Under the pieces are notes generated by a model, which was not told the origin of the DNA, did not search any database, and saw only the letters and a list, made by a program, of their open reading frames with translations. From CAYVLA01 sp964549615 [NCBI: uncultured Thermococci archaeon] (GTDB lineage: Archaea; CAYQAE01; CAYVLA01), in contig CAZJVP010000018.1 of the NCBI GenBank assembly GCA_964549615.1, positions 13,802 to 77,801 on the forward strand: DNA of 64,000 nt, given 5' to 3'. A program made the position numbers and the translations under genes. This document shows, in pieces, positions 9,981 through 19,102 of the stretch (within the stretch, counting starts at the first letter, position 1; each line of letters begins with the position of its first letter).

Positions 9981-10817
9981 ATGGTTCATGTAGTCATCAT
10001 GAAGTGCGGCAACATCGCAACGTCCACCATGGTCGACCTTCTCCTGGACGAGATAGCCGCAAGAGATGATCTTCAAGTGACCGTGGTCGGTTCCGGCCCA
10101 AAGATGACTCCCGCCGAAACTACGCGGATAGCTGGGTACATCCCATCCACAAACCCCGACATCCTCGTGGTGTGCGGTCCAAATGCTGCCTCGCCGGGCA
10201 TGACGAGGCTTCGGGAGGCGCTCGCCGATGTCAAAGCGCCGAAGATAGTGATAGGAGATGGCCCTAGCAAGAAGGTGAAGGACAAGCTGGAACAGGAGGG
10301 TTTTGGATATCTGATAATGGAGGCGGATCCTCTCATCGGGGCAAGGCGCGAGTTCCTAGATCCGACCGAAATGGCGATCTTCAACGCGGATGTGATTAGG
10401 GTCTTGGCCACGGTGGGCAGCTTGAGAACCGTGCAGGAGGAACTGGACAAGGCCATACAGTCAGTGAAGAATGGAAAGGTGTATCTTCCCCGGTTGGTGG
10501 TATCCGAGTCCCGTTCCCTGGCAAAGGCCGGTTTTTCCAATCCCTATGCGAGGGCAAAGGCAGCGGTTGCCTTCCGACTTGCCGATCTTGCAGCCCAGGT
10601 CAACTATAACGCCTGCTTCGTCGAGAAGGACGTCAAGAAGTACATCAGGCTCGCGGCGGCAGCACATGAAGCAGTGAGGACGGCTGCCCAATTGGCGGAC
10701 GAGGCCCGCGAGATCGAGAAGGCATCGGACAAGGTCCTGAGAACCCCCCACTCTAGGAAGGGCAGGATTCTTCGGAAAAGGGCTTTGCTGGCCAAACCCC
10801 AGGAGGCGGTCCAGTGA
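9981..10817 (+). CDS. mtd: F420-dependent methylenetetrahydromethanopterin dehydrogenase
   Basis: Mtd reversibly reduces methenyl- to methylene-tetrahydromethanopterin with F420H2. The 278 residues align with the family from the first residue (VVIMKCGNIATSTMVDLLLDE), through DILVVCGPNAASPG and VIGDGPSKK, to the helical C-terminal part (EMAIFNADVIRVLATVGSLR; AHEAVRTAAQLADEAREIEKASDKVLR). It heads an operon with ftr, hdr and fwd genes. The next enzymes of the methyl branch, Mch and Mer, are not in the window. F420 dependence follows from family membership. Confidence 0.96.
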   Translation: MVHVVIMKCGNIATSTMVDLLLDEIAARDDLQVTVVGSGPKMTPAETTRIAGYIPSTNPDILVVCGPNAASPGMTRLREALADVKAPKIVIGDGPSKKVKDKLEQEGFGYLIMEADPLIGARREFLDPTEMAIFNADVIRVLATVGSLRTVQEELDKAIQSVKNGKVYLPRLVVSESRSLAKAGFSNPYARAKAAVAFRLADLAAQVNYNACFVEKDVKKYIRLAAAAHEAVRTAAQLADEAREIEKASDKVLRTPHSRKGRILRKRALLAKPQEAVQ

Positions 10818-11716
10818 ACGGGGAAACAGTTGAGGACACGTTTGCGGAAGCCTTTCGGTCGTACTACTCCCGCGTGTTGATCACCGGCTCAACATCCGAG
10901 CTGGCTAGGACCGCCGCGGTCACCTCAACAGGATTCGCCACGTCGGCACTAGGATGCGGCGTTGAGGCTGGTATCGAGACTGAGCTTCCGGAGAAACAAG
11001 CGCCGGATGGCAGGCCCGGCATCATCTGCCAGTACCACATCTGGAGCAGGGACCCCAAGAAGATGTATGGAGTCCTGCTCGCTAGGATCGGGCACTGCGT
11101 TCTGACCGCCCCGAGTACCGCGGTTTTTGATGCTACGGCAAACCCCTTGGCCAAGATCGATCTGGGTGTGAAGCTCGGGTTCTTCGGCGATGGCTACGAG
11201 GAAGAAGGAGAGATCGGGGGCAGAAAGGTCATCATCATACCCATCATGGGGGGAGAGTTCAAGATCGAGAGAGAGGTGGGAATGAGCAAGGGCATCTCAG
11301 GGGGAAACCTGTGGTTCATGGGGTCCTCCCAGTCTGCTGCAATCGAGGCGGCACGGTCAGCCACAGCGGCAATAAGCGGAGTAAAGGGCGTCATCACCCC
11401 CTTCCCGGGCGGGGTCTGCAGCTCCGGATCCAAGGTGGGAGCCGAGAGGTACAAGTTCCTAGCCAACTCAACCAATCATCCCTATTGCCCAACGCTGAGG
11501 GGCAAGATCCGGGATTCCAAGGTTCCGAAGGGCGTGGAGTCCATTATGGAAGTAGTCATCAACGGAACCAGCCTCAAGTCTGTCCAAAGAGCAATGAAGG
11601 TGGGCATCGATGCAGCCCTTGGGACGAAGGGGCTCATCAGGATCTCCGCAGGGAACTTCGGCGGAAAACTTGGGCGGTTCAAGATCCATTTAAGAGACTT
11701 GCAGGATGCGCCGTGA
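10814..11716 (+). CDS. ftr: Formylmethanofuran:tetrahydromethanopterin formyltransferase
   Basis: Moves the formyl group from methanofuran to tetrahydromethanopterin. The 300 residues match the family over their length: TSTGFATSALGCGVEAGIE, RPGIICQYH, CVLTAPSTAVFDA, KLGFFGDGYE, TPFPGGVCSSGSKVG and HPYCPTL. The GTG start overlaps the mtd stop (GTGA), giving tight coupling. With Fwd downstream it completes CO2-to-formyl-H4MPT conversion. Confidence 0.97.
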   Translation: MNGETVEDTFAEAFRSYYSRVLITGSTSELARTAAVTSTGFATSALGCGVEAGIETELPEKQAPDGRPGIICQYHIWSRDPKKMYGVLLARIGHCVLTAPSTAVFDATANPLAKIDLGVKLGFFGDGYEEEGEIGGRKVIIIPIMGGEFKIEREVGMSKGISGGNLWFMGSSQSAAIEAARSATAAISGVKGVITPFPGGVCSSGSKVGAERYKFLANSTNHPYCPTLRGKIRDSKVPKGVESIMEVVINGTSLKSVQRAMKVGIDAALGTKGLIRISAGNFGGKLGRFKIHLRDLQDAP

Positions 11717-11752
11717 CCATCGCCCCCGCAAACCCTTGAACGAGGCAAGCCA

Positions 11753-13201
11753 ATGCAGCACAGGCAAGAGCTCGAGAAGGTCCTCGATATCGACAAACTG
11801 AAGTACTGCTACGAATGCGGCATCTGCACATCCAGCTGCCCGGTCGCAGAGTTGATGCCAAGAGTGTACAATCCACGAAGCCTGCTCCAACAGATCCCAC
11901 TCGATTTCCAGCAGGCCACGAAGAGCAAGGAGATCTGGCTTTGCGCATGGTGCTACCGGTGCTACAGGAGGTGTCCGCAAGGGCTTAGAGTTCCGGATAT
12001 TCTCTTGCTGCTCAAGGACACTGCAGCCCAGAGCGGATCCCTTGAAGGATTCAAAGAGGCATTGGAGGTGATCCTCAGAGAGGTCCCTTTGCCCTTGGCC
12101 TGCCTATACGCTTGCTTCAACCCTGCGCGAGGCAACGTGGAGAAGCCGGGGACAATCGAGGCCGTGAGGCACCTGGTGGCCAACTACCGGCACCTGACAA
12201 GAGGGGAGAAAGCCGACATCGCCAGCCCCCGAAAGGAGAGGATAGCCATAGTGGGATCGGGTCCGGCCGGCCTGACCGCCGCCCAGGAGCTCGCGAAGAA
12301 GGGATACTTGGTCACCGTGTTCGAATCGATGCCCAGACCTGGCGGCATGTTGGGTTGGTGCATACCGGCATATAGGTTGCCAAGAGAGGCCGTCGAGGCT
12401 GAGATCCAACGGATAAGGGACCTCGGGGTCGACTTCCGAACCAATGTGACGGTCGGCAAAGACCTGTCCATCGACGACATCTTGAAGGAAGGCTACGATG
12501 CCTTGTTCATCGCCATAGGAGCCCAGAAGGTGAGAAAGCTCGGCATTGAGGGCGAGAACCTCCGCGGGGTCCTTGATGCCCTTGACTTCCTGAGGAAGGC
12601 AGGCACAGGAGAGAAGATCGAACTCGGAAACAAGGTTGCGGTGGTTGGTGGCGGAGATGTGGCGATGGATGCAGCCAGGATCGCTAGGGTTGCCCTCCAT
12701 CTTGGAGCAAAGGATGTCACGATACTGTACAGGAGGTCGAGAGACGAGATGCCGGCAAACCCCTGGGAGGTCAAGGAAACCGAGGATGAGGGCGTCAGGA
12801 TCGAGTTCCTGGTTGCGCCCAAGAGGATCCTGGGCAAGGATGGACGCGTTGCGGCCTTGGAGTGCGTTCGCATGAAGCTGGGAAGGCCCGACCAAACCGG
12901 CAGGAGAAGGCCAATACCGATCCAAGGATCTGAGTTCATGATGGAGGTCGACAGCGTGATACCGGCGATAGGCGAAAGCCCAAGCCTCTTTCCGCTCCCA
13001 AAGGGGGTCAGGATCACGAAAAGAAACACCATCGCGGCCGATCCTTTCACCCTCCAGACCGGCGTTCCTGGAATATTTGCCGGAGGCGATGTTGTACGCG
13101 GGCCGTCGACGGTGATCGAGGCCGTGGTGGACGGAAAGAGGGCCGCAGAATCGATTCACCGATACCTGCTAGACAGATCCAAGACGGGCCAAGGTGGTTG
13201 A
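11753..13201 (+). CDS. HdrC-like / GltD-like fusion (iron-sulfur plus NAD(P)H-FAD oxidoreductase)
   Basis: A 482-residue two-part protein. Residues 1-80 are HdrC-like with two complete [4Fe-4S] motifs, C19-x2-C22-x2-C25-x3-C29-P and C64-x2-C67-x2-C70-x3-C74-P. Residues about 110-475 resemble the small subunit of NADPH-glutamate synthase (GltD): FAD loop GSGPAGLTAAQ at 168-178, PGGMLGWCIPAYRLP, a second nucleotide fold GGGDVAMDAAR near 299, YRRSRDEMPA (arginines typical of NADPH binding) and the closing GGDVVRGPSTVIEAVVDGKRAA. No HdrB gene is nearby. Encoded between ftr and hdrA and overlapping hdrA by a few bases, it probably feeds or draws electrons at HdrA. The domains are clear; the reaction is inferred. 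Confidence 0.88.
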   Translation: MQHRQELEKVLDIDKLKYCYECGICTSSCPVAELMPRVYNPRSLLQQIPLDFQQATKSKEIWLCAWCYRCYRRCPQGLRVPDILLLLKDTAAQSGSLEGFKEALEVILREVPLPLACLYACFNPARGNVEKPGTIEAVRHLVANYRHLTRGEKADIASPRKERIAIVGSGPAGLTAAQELAKKGYLVTVFESMPRPGGMLGWCIPAYRLPREAVEAEIQRIRDLGVDFRTNVTVGKDLSIDDILKEGYDALFIAIGAQKVRKLGIEGENLRGVLDALDFLRKAGTGEKIELGNKVAVVGGGDVAMDAARIARVALHLGAKDVTILYRRSRDEMPANPWEVKETEDEGVRIEFLVAPKRILGKDGRVAALECVRMKLGRPDQTGRRRPIPIQGSEFMMEVDSVIPAIGESPSLFPLPKGVRITKRNTIAADPFTLQTGVPGIFAGGDVVRGPSTVIEAVVDGKRAAESIHRYLLDRSKTGQGG

Positions 13202-13202
13202 G

Positions 13203-15653
13203 ATGCCGGAAGCGGAAGCCATCGGAAAGACGATCACGGAAACCGCCCTGCCTGTCCGAGACGATGAGATTAGAGTAGGCGTCTATGTCTGCCATTGTGG
13301 ACTGAATATCGCGGGCTCCGTTGACTGCGAGGAAGTGGCAAGATTCGCCGGGGGCCTTCCGGATGTCGTCGTTTCAAGGAGTAGCCGTTACACCTGCTCG
13401 GACCAGGGACAGGAACTGATCAAGAGCGACATCAAGGAACACAAGCTGAACCGCGTTGTGGTTGCGTCCTGCACACCTCGTCTCCACGAACCCACCTTCA
13501 GAAAGGCGTGTGAGGAAGCCGGATTGAACAAGTATCTCTTTGAGATGGCAAACATCAGAGAGCACTGCAGCTGGATACATCTCTACGAGAAGGAAAAGGC
13601 CACTGAGAAGGCCAAGGACCTTGTCAGGATGGCCGTGGCCAAGGCCCGATTTCTGCAACCACAGGTTGAGCTTGAAGTCCCGGTCACAAGGCGGACACTC
13701 GTTGTGGGCGGGGGAGTCGCAGGCATCCAGGCGGCCCTAGATCTCGCAGATGCTGGTTACCAGGTGTACCTCGTGGAGAAGAACCCGAGCATCGGCGGCA
13801 GGATGGCGCAGATAGACAAGACCTTCCCGACCATGGACTGTTCCATCTGCATCCTCGCGCCCAAGATGTCGGAAGCGGGAAGGCATCCAAACATCGAGTT
13901 GATGACGAATAGCGAGGTCATTGAGGTAAGTGGTTACATCGGCAATTTCAAGGTAAAGGTATTGAAGAAGCCAAGATACGTGGTGAAATGTAACAGCTGT
14001 GGTGAGTGCGCCAACGTATGTCCCGTCCAGGTCCCAAACGAGTTCGACGCAAACTTCGCCCCAAGAAAGGCCATCTACATCCCCTTTGCACAAGCGGTCC
14101 CGTCCACGTACATAGTGGACATGGATCACTGCATAAGGTGTTACGAGTGCATCAAGGCCTGCAAGGTCGCCGGTGCGGGGGCCATCGACTTCAATCAGAA
14201 GCCCGAAGTGGAGGAACGTGAGGTCGGCACGATCATCGTGGCAACGGGCGCGGATGTGTACGATCCCAGTTCGCTCACCGAGTATGGGTACGGGAGATAC
14301 GCAAACGTGATAACGTCGCTTGAGTTCGAACGCCTGATAAATGCCGGGGGCCCATCGGGCGGCCGGCTGATCCGGCCCAGCGATGGCAAGATCCCGGAGT
14401 CGGTGGCCTTCATCCAGTGTATTGGTTCGCGATCGGACAGGAGTGGTCACCTGTACTGTAGCAACGTCTGCTGTATGAACACGATCAAGGATGCCTTGCT
14501 CATAAAGGAGCACTGGCCGGAAACGAAGATCTACGTCTTCTATCTCGACATAAGGGCCTTCGGCAAAGGGTTCGAGGACCTGTTCAAGAGGGCAAAGAAG
14601 GAGGGCGTCATTTTCATCCGCGGCCTGCCGGCCGAGATCTACGAGAACGGAAGGAAGAACCTGATTCTCACCGGCGAGAACACTTTGAGGGGGGAGATCT
14701 ATAACATCGAGGTCGGACTAGTAACACTTTCGGTCGGGCTTAGGCCCGGACAGGACGCGGATATCGTCCAACGGCTCTTCAACCTATCCAGGACCCCGGA
14801 TGGCTTCTTCATGGAGGCGCATCCGAAGCTTCGTCCAGTGGATGCTCCAACGGGAGGCATATTCTTCGCGGGGTGCGCGGAATCCCCAAAGGACATCAAG
14901 GACTCCGTGACCCAAGCCAGCGCGGCGGCGGCGAGGGCAAACATCCTCATGGCTAAGGGAAGCGTGACGGTCGAAGCAATAACGCCCACTCTGATTCGGG
15001 AGAACTGCAAGGCCTGTGGGCTTTGCGCCAAAGTCTGCCCCTACAACGCCATTCGCGTCGACAAGGAGACGAAAACGACGGAGGTGATCGACGCGGCCTG
15101 CGCGGGATGCGGAACCTGCGGCGCAGAGTGCCCCTCGGGTGCGTTGGTCATGCGCCATTTCACGGACCAACAGATCATGGCCCAGATCGACGCAGCGACG
15201 GAAGATGACGCTGGAAAGAAGGTCATTGCCTTCTGCTGCAACTGGTGCTCATATGCAGCAGCGGATTTTGCTGGAGTCAGCAGGATGCAGCAACCCACTC
15301 TTGCCCGCGTGATCCGGACCATGTGCTCGGGAAGGGTGACAAGCAAGTTCATCGAACGGGCTTTTTCTAGAGGCGCAGGTGCTGTCCTGGTTTCCGGTTG
15401 CCACCCGGGTGACTGTCACTACATCAATGCCAACTACCAGACCCAGAAGCGAGTCGAGAGATTCTGGAAGACGATGGAAAAGAAAGGATTGGATAGGAGG
15501 CGGCTCCAGCTAGCCTGGTTCAGCGCTGCGGAGGGCGAGGCCTTTGCAAGGAAAATCAAGGAAATGCAGGAGATCGTGGAGAGCCTGACTCCCGACGAGA
15601 TCGAGAGATCGAAGGCGGTCTGGAAGACGGCTGTCGAGGCTGAGTCATCTTGA
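13203..15653 (+). CDS. hdrA: HdrA-MvhD fusion, flavin-containing electron-transfer subunit
   Basis: A protein of about 816 residues. It has the HdrA N-terminal domain (VGVYVCHCG), an FAD fold (VVGGGVAGIQAALDLA, followed by SICILAPKM) and four ferredoxin motifs: CNSCGECANVCP, CIRCYECIKAC, CKACGLCAKVCP and CAGCGTCGAECP. The C-terminal 145 residues are an MvhD domain with a [2Fe-2S]-type site (FCCNWCSY) and SGCHPGDCHY. In methanogens HdrA bifurcates electrons between ferredoxin and heterodisulfide; HdrA-MvhD fusions are known. ATG 13203 is preferred over GTG 13194 because AAGGTGG lies just upstream of it. It is followed by fwd genes with overlapping codons, which suggests an Hdr-Fwd complex. Confidence 0.93.
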   Translation: MPEAEAIGKTITETALPVRDDEIRVGVYVCHCGLNIAGSVDCEEVARFAGGLPDVVVSRSSRYTCSDQGQELIKSDIKEHKLNRVVVASCTPRLHEPTFRKACEEAGLNKYLFEMANIREHCSWIHLYEKEKATEKAKDLVRMAVAKARFLQPQVELEVPVTRRTLVVGGGVAGIQAALDLADAGYQVYLVEKNPSIGGRMAQIDKTFPTMDCSICILAPKMSEAGRHPNIELMTNSEVIEVSGYIGNFKVKVLKKPRYVVKCNSCGECANVCPVQVPNEFDANFAPRKAIYIPFAQAVPSTYIVDMDHCIRCYECIKACKVAGAGAIDFNQKPEVEEREVGTIIVATGADVYDPSSLTEYGYGRYANVITSLEFERLINAGGPSGGRLIRPSDGKIPESVAFIQCIGSRSDRSGHLYCSNVCCMNTIKDALLIKEHWPETKIYVFYLDIRAFGKGFEDLFKRAKKEGVIFIRGLPAEIYENGRKNLILTGENTLRGEIYNIEVGLVTLSVGLRPGQDADIVQRLFNLSRTPDGFFMEAHPKLRPVDAPTGGIFFAGCAESPKDIKDSVTQASAAAARANILMAKGSVTVEAITPTLIRENCKACGLCAKVCPYNAIRVDKETKTTEVIDAACAGCGTCGAECPSGALVMRHFTDQQIMAQIDAATEDDAGKKVIAFCCNWCSYAAADFAGVSRMQQPTLARVIRTMCSGRVTSKFIERAFSRGAGAVLVSGCHPGDCHYINANYQTQKRVERFWKTMEKKGLDRRRLQLAWFSAAEGEAFARKIKEMQEIVESLTPDEIERSKAVWKTAVEAESS

Positions 15654-17410
15654 AGTGCATCCTGAACACCGGCAGGACATTGGAACAGGGCGTGGCATTG
15701 GAGGCTGGCAAGACATCGCAGCAGTACTATGAGGCTACCGCTCTGGCCTACGTCAACGATGACGACATGGAGGATCTGGGGTTGGAAGAGAATATGCCAA
15801 TGGAGATCTCCACGGAGTCTGGGTCGGTTGTCGTAAGATGCAGGAAGGGCTGGATAGACCGGGGCCAGATCTTCATGCCCTGGGGCCCCTGGGCCAACGC
15901 GATCGTGGGTTCCGACACATCGGGGACTGGCATGCCAAGATATAAGGGCGTTGAGGTGGAGGTCAGCCCAACCAACAAGCCGATTACAACGCTCCACGAT
16001 CTCTTCGTTGAGAAGGACAGGATGGTCAGAGCCGTCAGCGAGATTCCGAGATACTCCCCAAGCGCAACTACCCAGCTCGAGTCCAAGGGGCAGGGCGAGA
16101 GTGTTCAAACCACAATCAGCAACGTGGTCTGTCCTTTCTGTGGCTGCCTGTGTGATGATGTGGAGATCGTGACTGAGAGGGGAAGAATAGTAGATGCGGT
16201 AGTGGGTTGTGAGCTTTCCAAGAGCAGGTTCCTGAATTGGGACAAAGATCGAGTCAAACCGGCGATCAGGAAGGATGGGAAACTTGTCGAAGTGACCCTT
16301 GACAAGGCTATAGAAAAGGCGGCCGAGATTCTCAGAAAGGCCGACTACCCTCTGATCTACGGCCTGAGTTCAACGGAAGTGGACGCTCAGAGGGCAGCCA
16401 TCAACCTTGCTGAGATGATCGGTGCAACAATCGATAACACAACCTCGGTATGCCACGGTCCAACCACGCTTGCTGCCCAAGATTGCGGTGTGCCGGAGAT
16501 GACATTGGGGGAAGTGAGAAACAGAGCCGACTTAGTCATCTACTGGGGATGCAATCCCGCGGAGGCACACATCCGACACGTAACGCGGTACGCCACGACT
16601 CCGAAGGGCATGTTCATCAAAGGCGGAAGAAAAGACCGATTCGTGATCCACGTGGACGTTAGGGAAACGAAGACCGCGAAGGCTGACCCCAGGTGGCACT
16701 TCGTCTACCAACTCGCCAACATGTTCGTGAAAGTTAGACCCGGCCAGGACTACGAGCTGTTCTCGGCCCTAAGGGCCAGGTTAAGGGGACATGAGGTGGG
16801 TGAAGTTGCCGGGGTGCCCGCAAGCACTATCGACGACCTCGTCAACCGAATGAAGACGTGCAAGTTCGGAGTCATATTCTTTGGTCTGGGTCTCACAATG
16901 TCGAGCGGCCGGCACATGAACATCGATGCAGTCCTGCGACTGGTCAGAGACCTGAATGACCACACCAAGTTCACGATCCTCCCGATGAGGGGCCACCACA
17001 ACGTAGCGGGGATCAACCATGTGATGCTGTGGACCACGGGATACCCCTATGCCGTCAACTTCTCGCGAGGCTATCCCATCTACAACCCGGGCGAGTTCTC
17101 GGCCGTGGACGTGCTTGCCCGAGGGGAATGCGATGCAGCCTTGATAGTCGCATCCGACCCGGTCGCTCACTTCCCGGTCCAGGCCGTCAAGCATCTTGCT
17201 GGAATCCCAACGATCGTAGTCGACCCGAAGATGAGCATGACCTCGCTGATGGCCGAGGTTCTGATCCCATCCGCGATAGCAGGAATCGAGTGCGACGGAA
17301 CCGCCTATCGAATGGATGGCGTGCCCATCAGGCTCAGGAAGGTCGTCGATTCAGCATTCGAGCCAGACAAGCTGATCTTGGATAGGATCATCGAGAGGGT
17401 CCGGAGTTGA
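15650..17410 (+). CDS. Formylmethanofuran dehydrogenase, FwdD-FwdB fusion
   Basis: One 586-residue chain joins two Fwd subunits in reverse of the usual order. Residues 1-125 are FwdD, the molybdopterin-dinucleotide-binding beta barrel (LNTGRTLEQG, MPWGPWANAI). A linker of about 30 residues leads to FwdB from about 157: a [4Fe-4S] motif C161-x2-C164-x3-C168 with C187, and TTSVCHGPT, where C268 sits at the metal-ligand position (cysteine, not selenocysteine). It reduces CO2 to formate at a Mo or W pterin; formate is then passed to FwdA. The start is TTG 15650, overlapping the hdrA stop. The metal cannot be told from sequence. Confidence 0.93.
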   Translation: MKCILNTGRTLEQGVALEAGKTSQQYYEATALAYVNDDDMEDLGLEENMPMEISTESGSVVVRCRKGWIDRGQIFMPWGPWANAIVGSDTSGTGMPRYKGVEVEVSPTNKPITTLHDLFVEKDRMVRAVSEIPRYSPSATTQLESKGQGESVQTTISNVVCPFCGCLCDDVEIVTERGRIVDAVVGCELSKSRFLNWDKDRVKPAIRKDGKLVEVTLDKAIEKAAEILRKADYPLIYGLSSTEVDAQRAAINLAEMIGATIDNTTSVCHGPTTLAAQDCGVPEMTLGEVRNRADLVIYWGCNPAEAHIRHVTRYATTPKGMFIKGGRKDRFVIHVDVRETKTAKADPRWHFVYQLANMFVKVRPGQDYELFSALRARLRGHEVGEVAGVPASTIDDLVNRMKTCKFGVIFFGLGLTMSSGRHMNIDAVLRLVRDLNDHTKFTILPMRGHHNVAGINHVMLWTTGYPYAVNFSRGYPIYNPGEFSAVDVLARGECDAALIVASDPVAHFPVQAVKHLAGIPTIVVDPKMSMTSLMAEVLIPSAIAGIECDGTAYRMDGVPIRLRKVVDSAFEPDKLILDRIIERVRS

Positions 17411-19035
17411 GTGTCGTCACAAGCAGTCTTGTCATAAGGAACGGCACCGTCTACGACCCGGCCAATGGGATAGACGGGGAGAAGATGGACCTGTTCATCG
17501 AGAACGGAAAGATGGTCGAGGAAACCAGAGGCAGGGAGATAGACGCATCAGGATTGGTTGTGTTCCCCGGGGGGATCGATATCCATTCCCACATCGCAGG
17601 GTCCAAGGTCAACCTCGGCAGGCTGTTCAGGCCGGAGGACCACAGGAAGGACCATGTCAGCAGGACCCACCTTACAAGAAGCGGCGTGGGATACTCGGTT
17701 CCGACGACCTTTGTGACCGGTTACAGATATGCCAAGCTCGGCTACACAACTATCATGGAGGCTGCAAGCCCTCCCCTGATGACGAGGCATACTCACGAGG
17801 AACTGAATGACACCCCCATCGTCGACAAAGCGTGCTACACTCTCATGGGAAACAATCACTTCGTCATGGACTACATCAAGAAGGGAGAGATGGAGAAACT
17901 CCGAGATTACGTGGCTTGGCTCCTGAACGCCACGAAGGGATATGCGGTGAAGATAGTCAACCCCGGCGGCGTGGAGAACTGGAAGTGGGGCAGAAATGTG
18001 GAAAGCATAGATGACAAGGTCGACAACTATGAGGTCACCCCCAGAGAGATACTGGTTGGCCTCTCTAGGGTCAACGACGACCTTGGTCTGCCGCATGCGA
18101 TACACGTTCACGCCAACAATCTGGGTTCGCCCGGCAATTACGAGACCACCCTGCAGACCATGGACGCTGTGAAAGGCAGAATGCATCTGACCCATCTGCA
18201 GTTCCACTCGTACGCGGGAGACAGCTGGGCCAAATTCAGCTCCGGCGTCGACGAGGTGGTCAAATCAGTGGATAAACACGACAACATCACATGCGATATG
18301 GGCCAGGTGATCTTCGGCGACACTACCACGATGACGGCCGACGGCCCGTGGCAACACCGCCTCTATGGGCTGACGGGCAACAAGTGGTTCAATGCTGATG
18401 TAGAAATGGAGACCGGAGCGGGGGTCGTTCCCTACTACTTCACCAGGAAGAGTCCCGTTAACTCGGTTCAGTGGGCAATAGGTCTGGAGATTGCCCTCAT
18501 GGTCAAAGATCCTTGGAAGGTCTGCCTCACGACCGACCATCCCAACGGGGGACCCTTCTATATGTACCCAAAGGTCATCTCGTGGCTCATGAGCAAGAAG
18601 GCGCGGGACCAAACCCTAGGATCGATCCACAAGGCCGCCTCCGCTAGAACTGCCCTGCCCAGCCTCGATAGGGAGTACTCCCTCTACGACATCGCCATCG
18701 TCACGAGGGCAGCGCAGGCCCGGGCCCTGGGGCTGAAGAACAAGGGGCATTTGGGGGTTGGAGCCGACGCCGACGTGGCGATCTATGAGTTCGCCGAGGA
18801 CCACGTACAGCGCTCCTTCTCGAAAACGCGGTACACAATCAAGGAGGGAAGGGTCGTCGCTGTGAACGGAGAGATCGTCGACTCGTTTCAAGGAAGAACC
18901 TTTTGGGCTGATGCTCAGGGCGGGGTGACCGATGAGGTCAGGGAAGCATTTGCGAAATACTACACGGTCTCGTTTGAGAATTATCCCGTTCAGGACGATT
19001 ATCTACCCAGAGCCGAGGCCGTTCCATGTGGCTAG
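17407..19035 (+). CDS. fwdA: Formylmethanofuran dehydrogenase subunit A
   Basis: Amidohydrolase-type subunit that condenses formate with methanofuran at a binuclear metal site. The 542 residues include GGIDIHSHIAG (metal histidines), YAVKIVNPGG with the lysine expected to be carboxylated, HVHANNLG, HLQFHSY and CLTTDHPNGGPF with the catalytic aspartate. The end is a compact beta domain (GADADVAIYEF...EGRVVAVNGEIV). The TTG start overlaps the preceding stop (TTGA), so FwdD/B and FwdA are translationally coupled. All metal-site residues are present. Confidence 0.96.
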   Translation: MSVVTSSLVIRNGTVYDPANGIDGEKMDLFIENGKMVEETRGREIDASGLVVFPGGIDIHSHIAGSKVNLGRLFRPEDHRKDHVSRTHLTRSGVGYSVPTTFVTGYRYAKLGYTTIMEAASPPLMTRHTHEELNDTPIVDKACYTLMGNNHFVMDYIKKGEMEKLRDYVAWLLNATKGYAVKIVNPGGVENWKWGRNVESIDDKVDNYEVTPREILVGLSRVNDDLGLPHAIHVHANNLGSPGNYETTLQTMDAVKGRMHLTHLQFHSYAGDSWAKFSSGVDEVVKSVDKHDNITCDMGQVIFGDTTTMTADGPWQHRLYGLTGNKWFNADVEMETGAGVVPYYFTRKSPVNSVQWAIGLEIALMVKDPWKVCLTTDHPNGGPFYMYPKVISWLMSKKARDQTLGSIHKAASARTALPSLDREYSLYDIAIVTRAAQARALGLKNKGHLGVGADADVAIYEFAEDHVQRSFSKTRYTIKEGRVVAVNGEIVDSFQGRTFWADAQGGVTDEVREAFAKYYTVSFENYPVQDDYLPRAEAVPCG

Positions 19036-19102
19036 ATCAGGACAGGGCATCAGTTTCATCGTGGGACACGGGTTCGAGCAGCAATCCGCGTGAGGGAGCA
19101 CC

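Noticed and set aside
12104-13159. A 351-residue open frame opposite the HdrC/GltD fusion
   Set aside because: Antisense shadow; the plus-strand gene has complete cofactor motifs.
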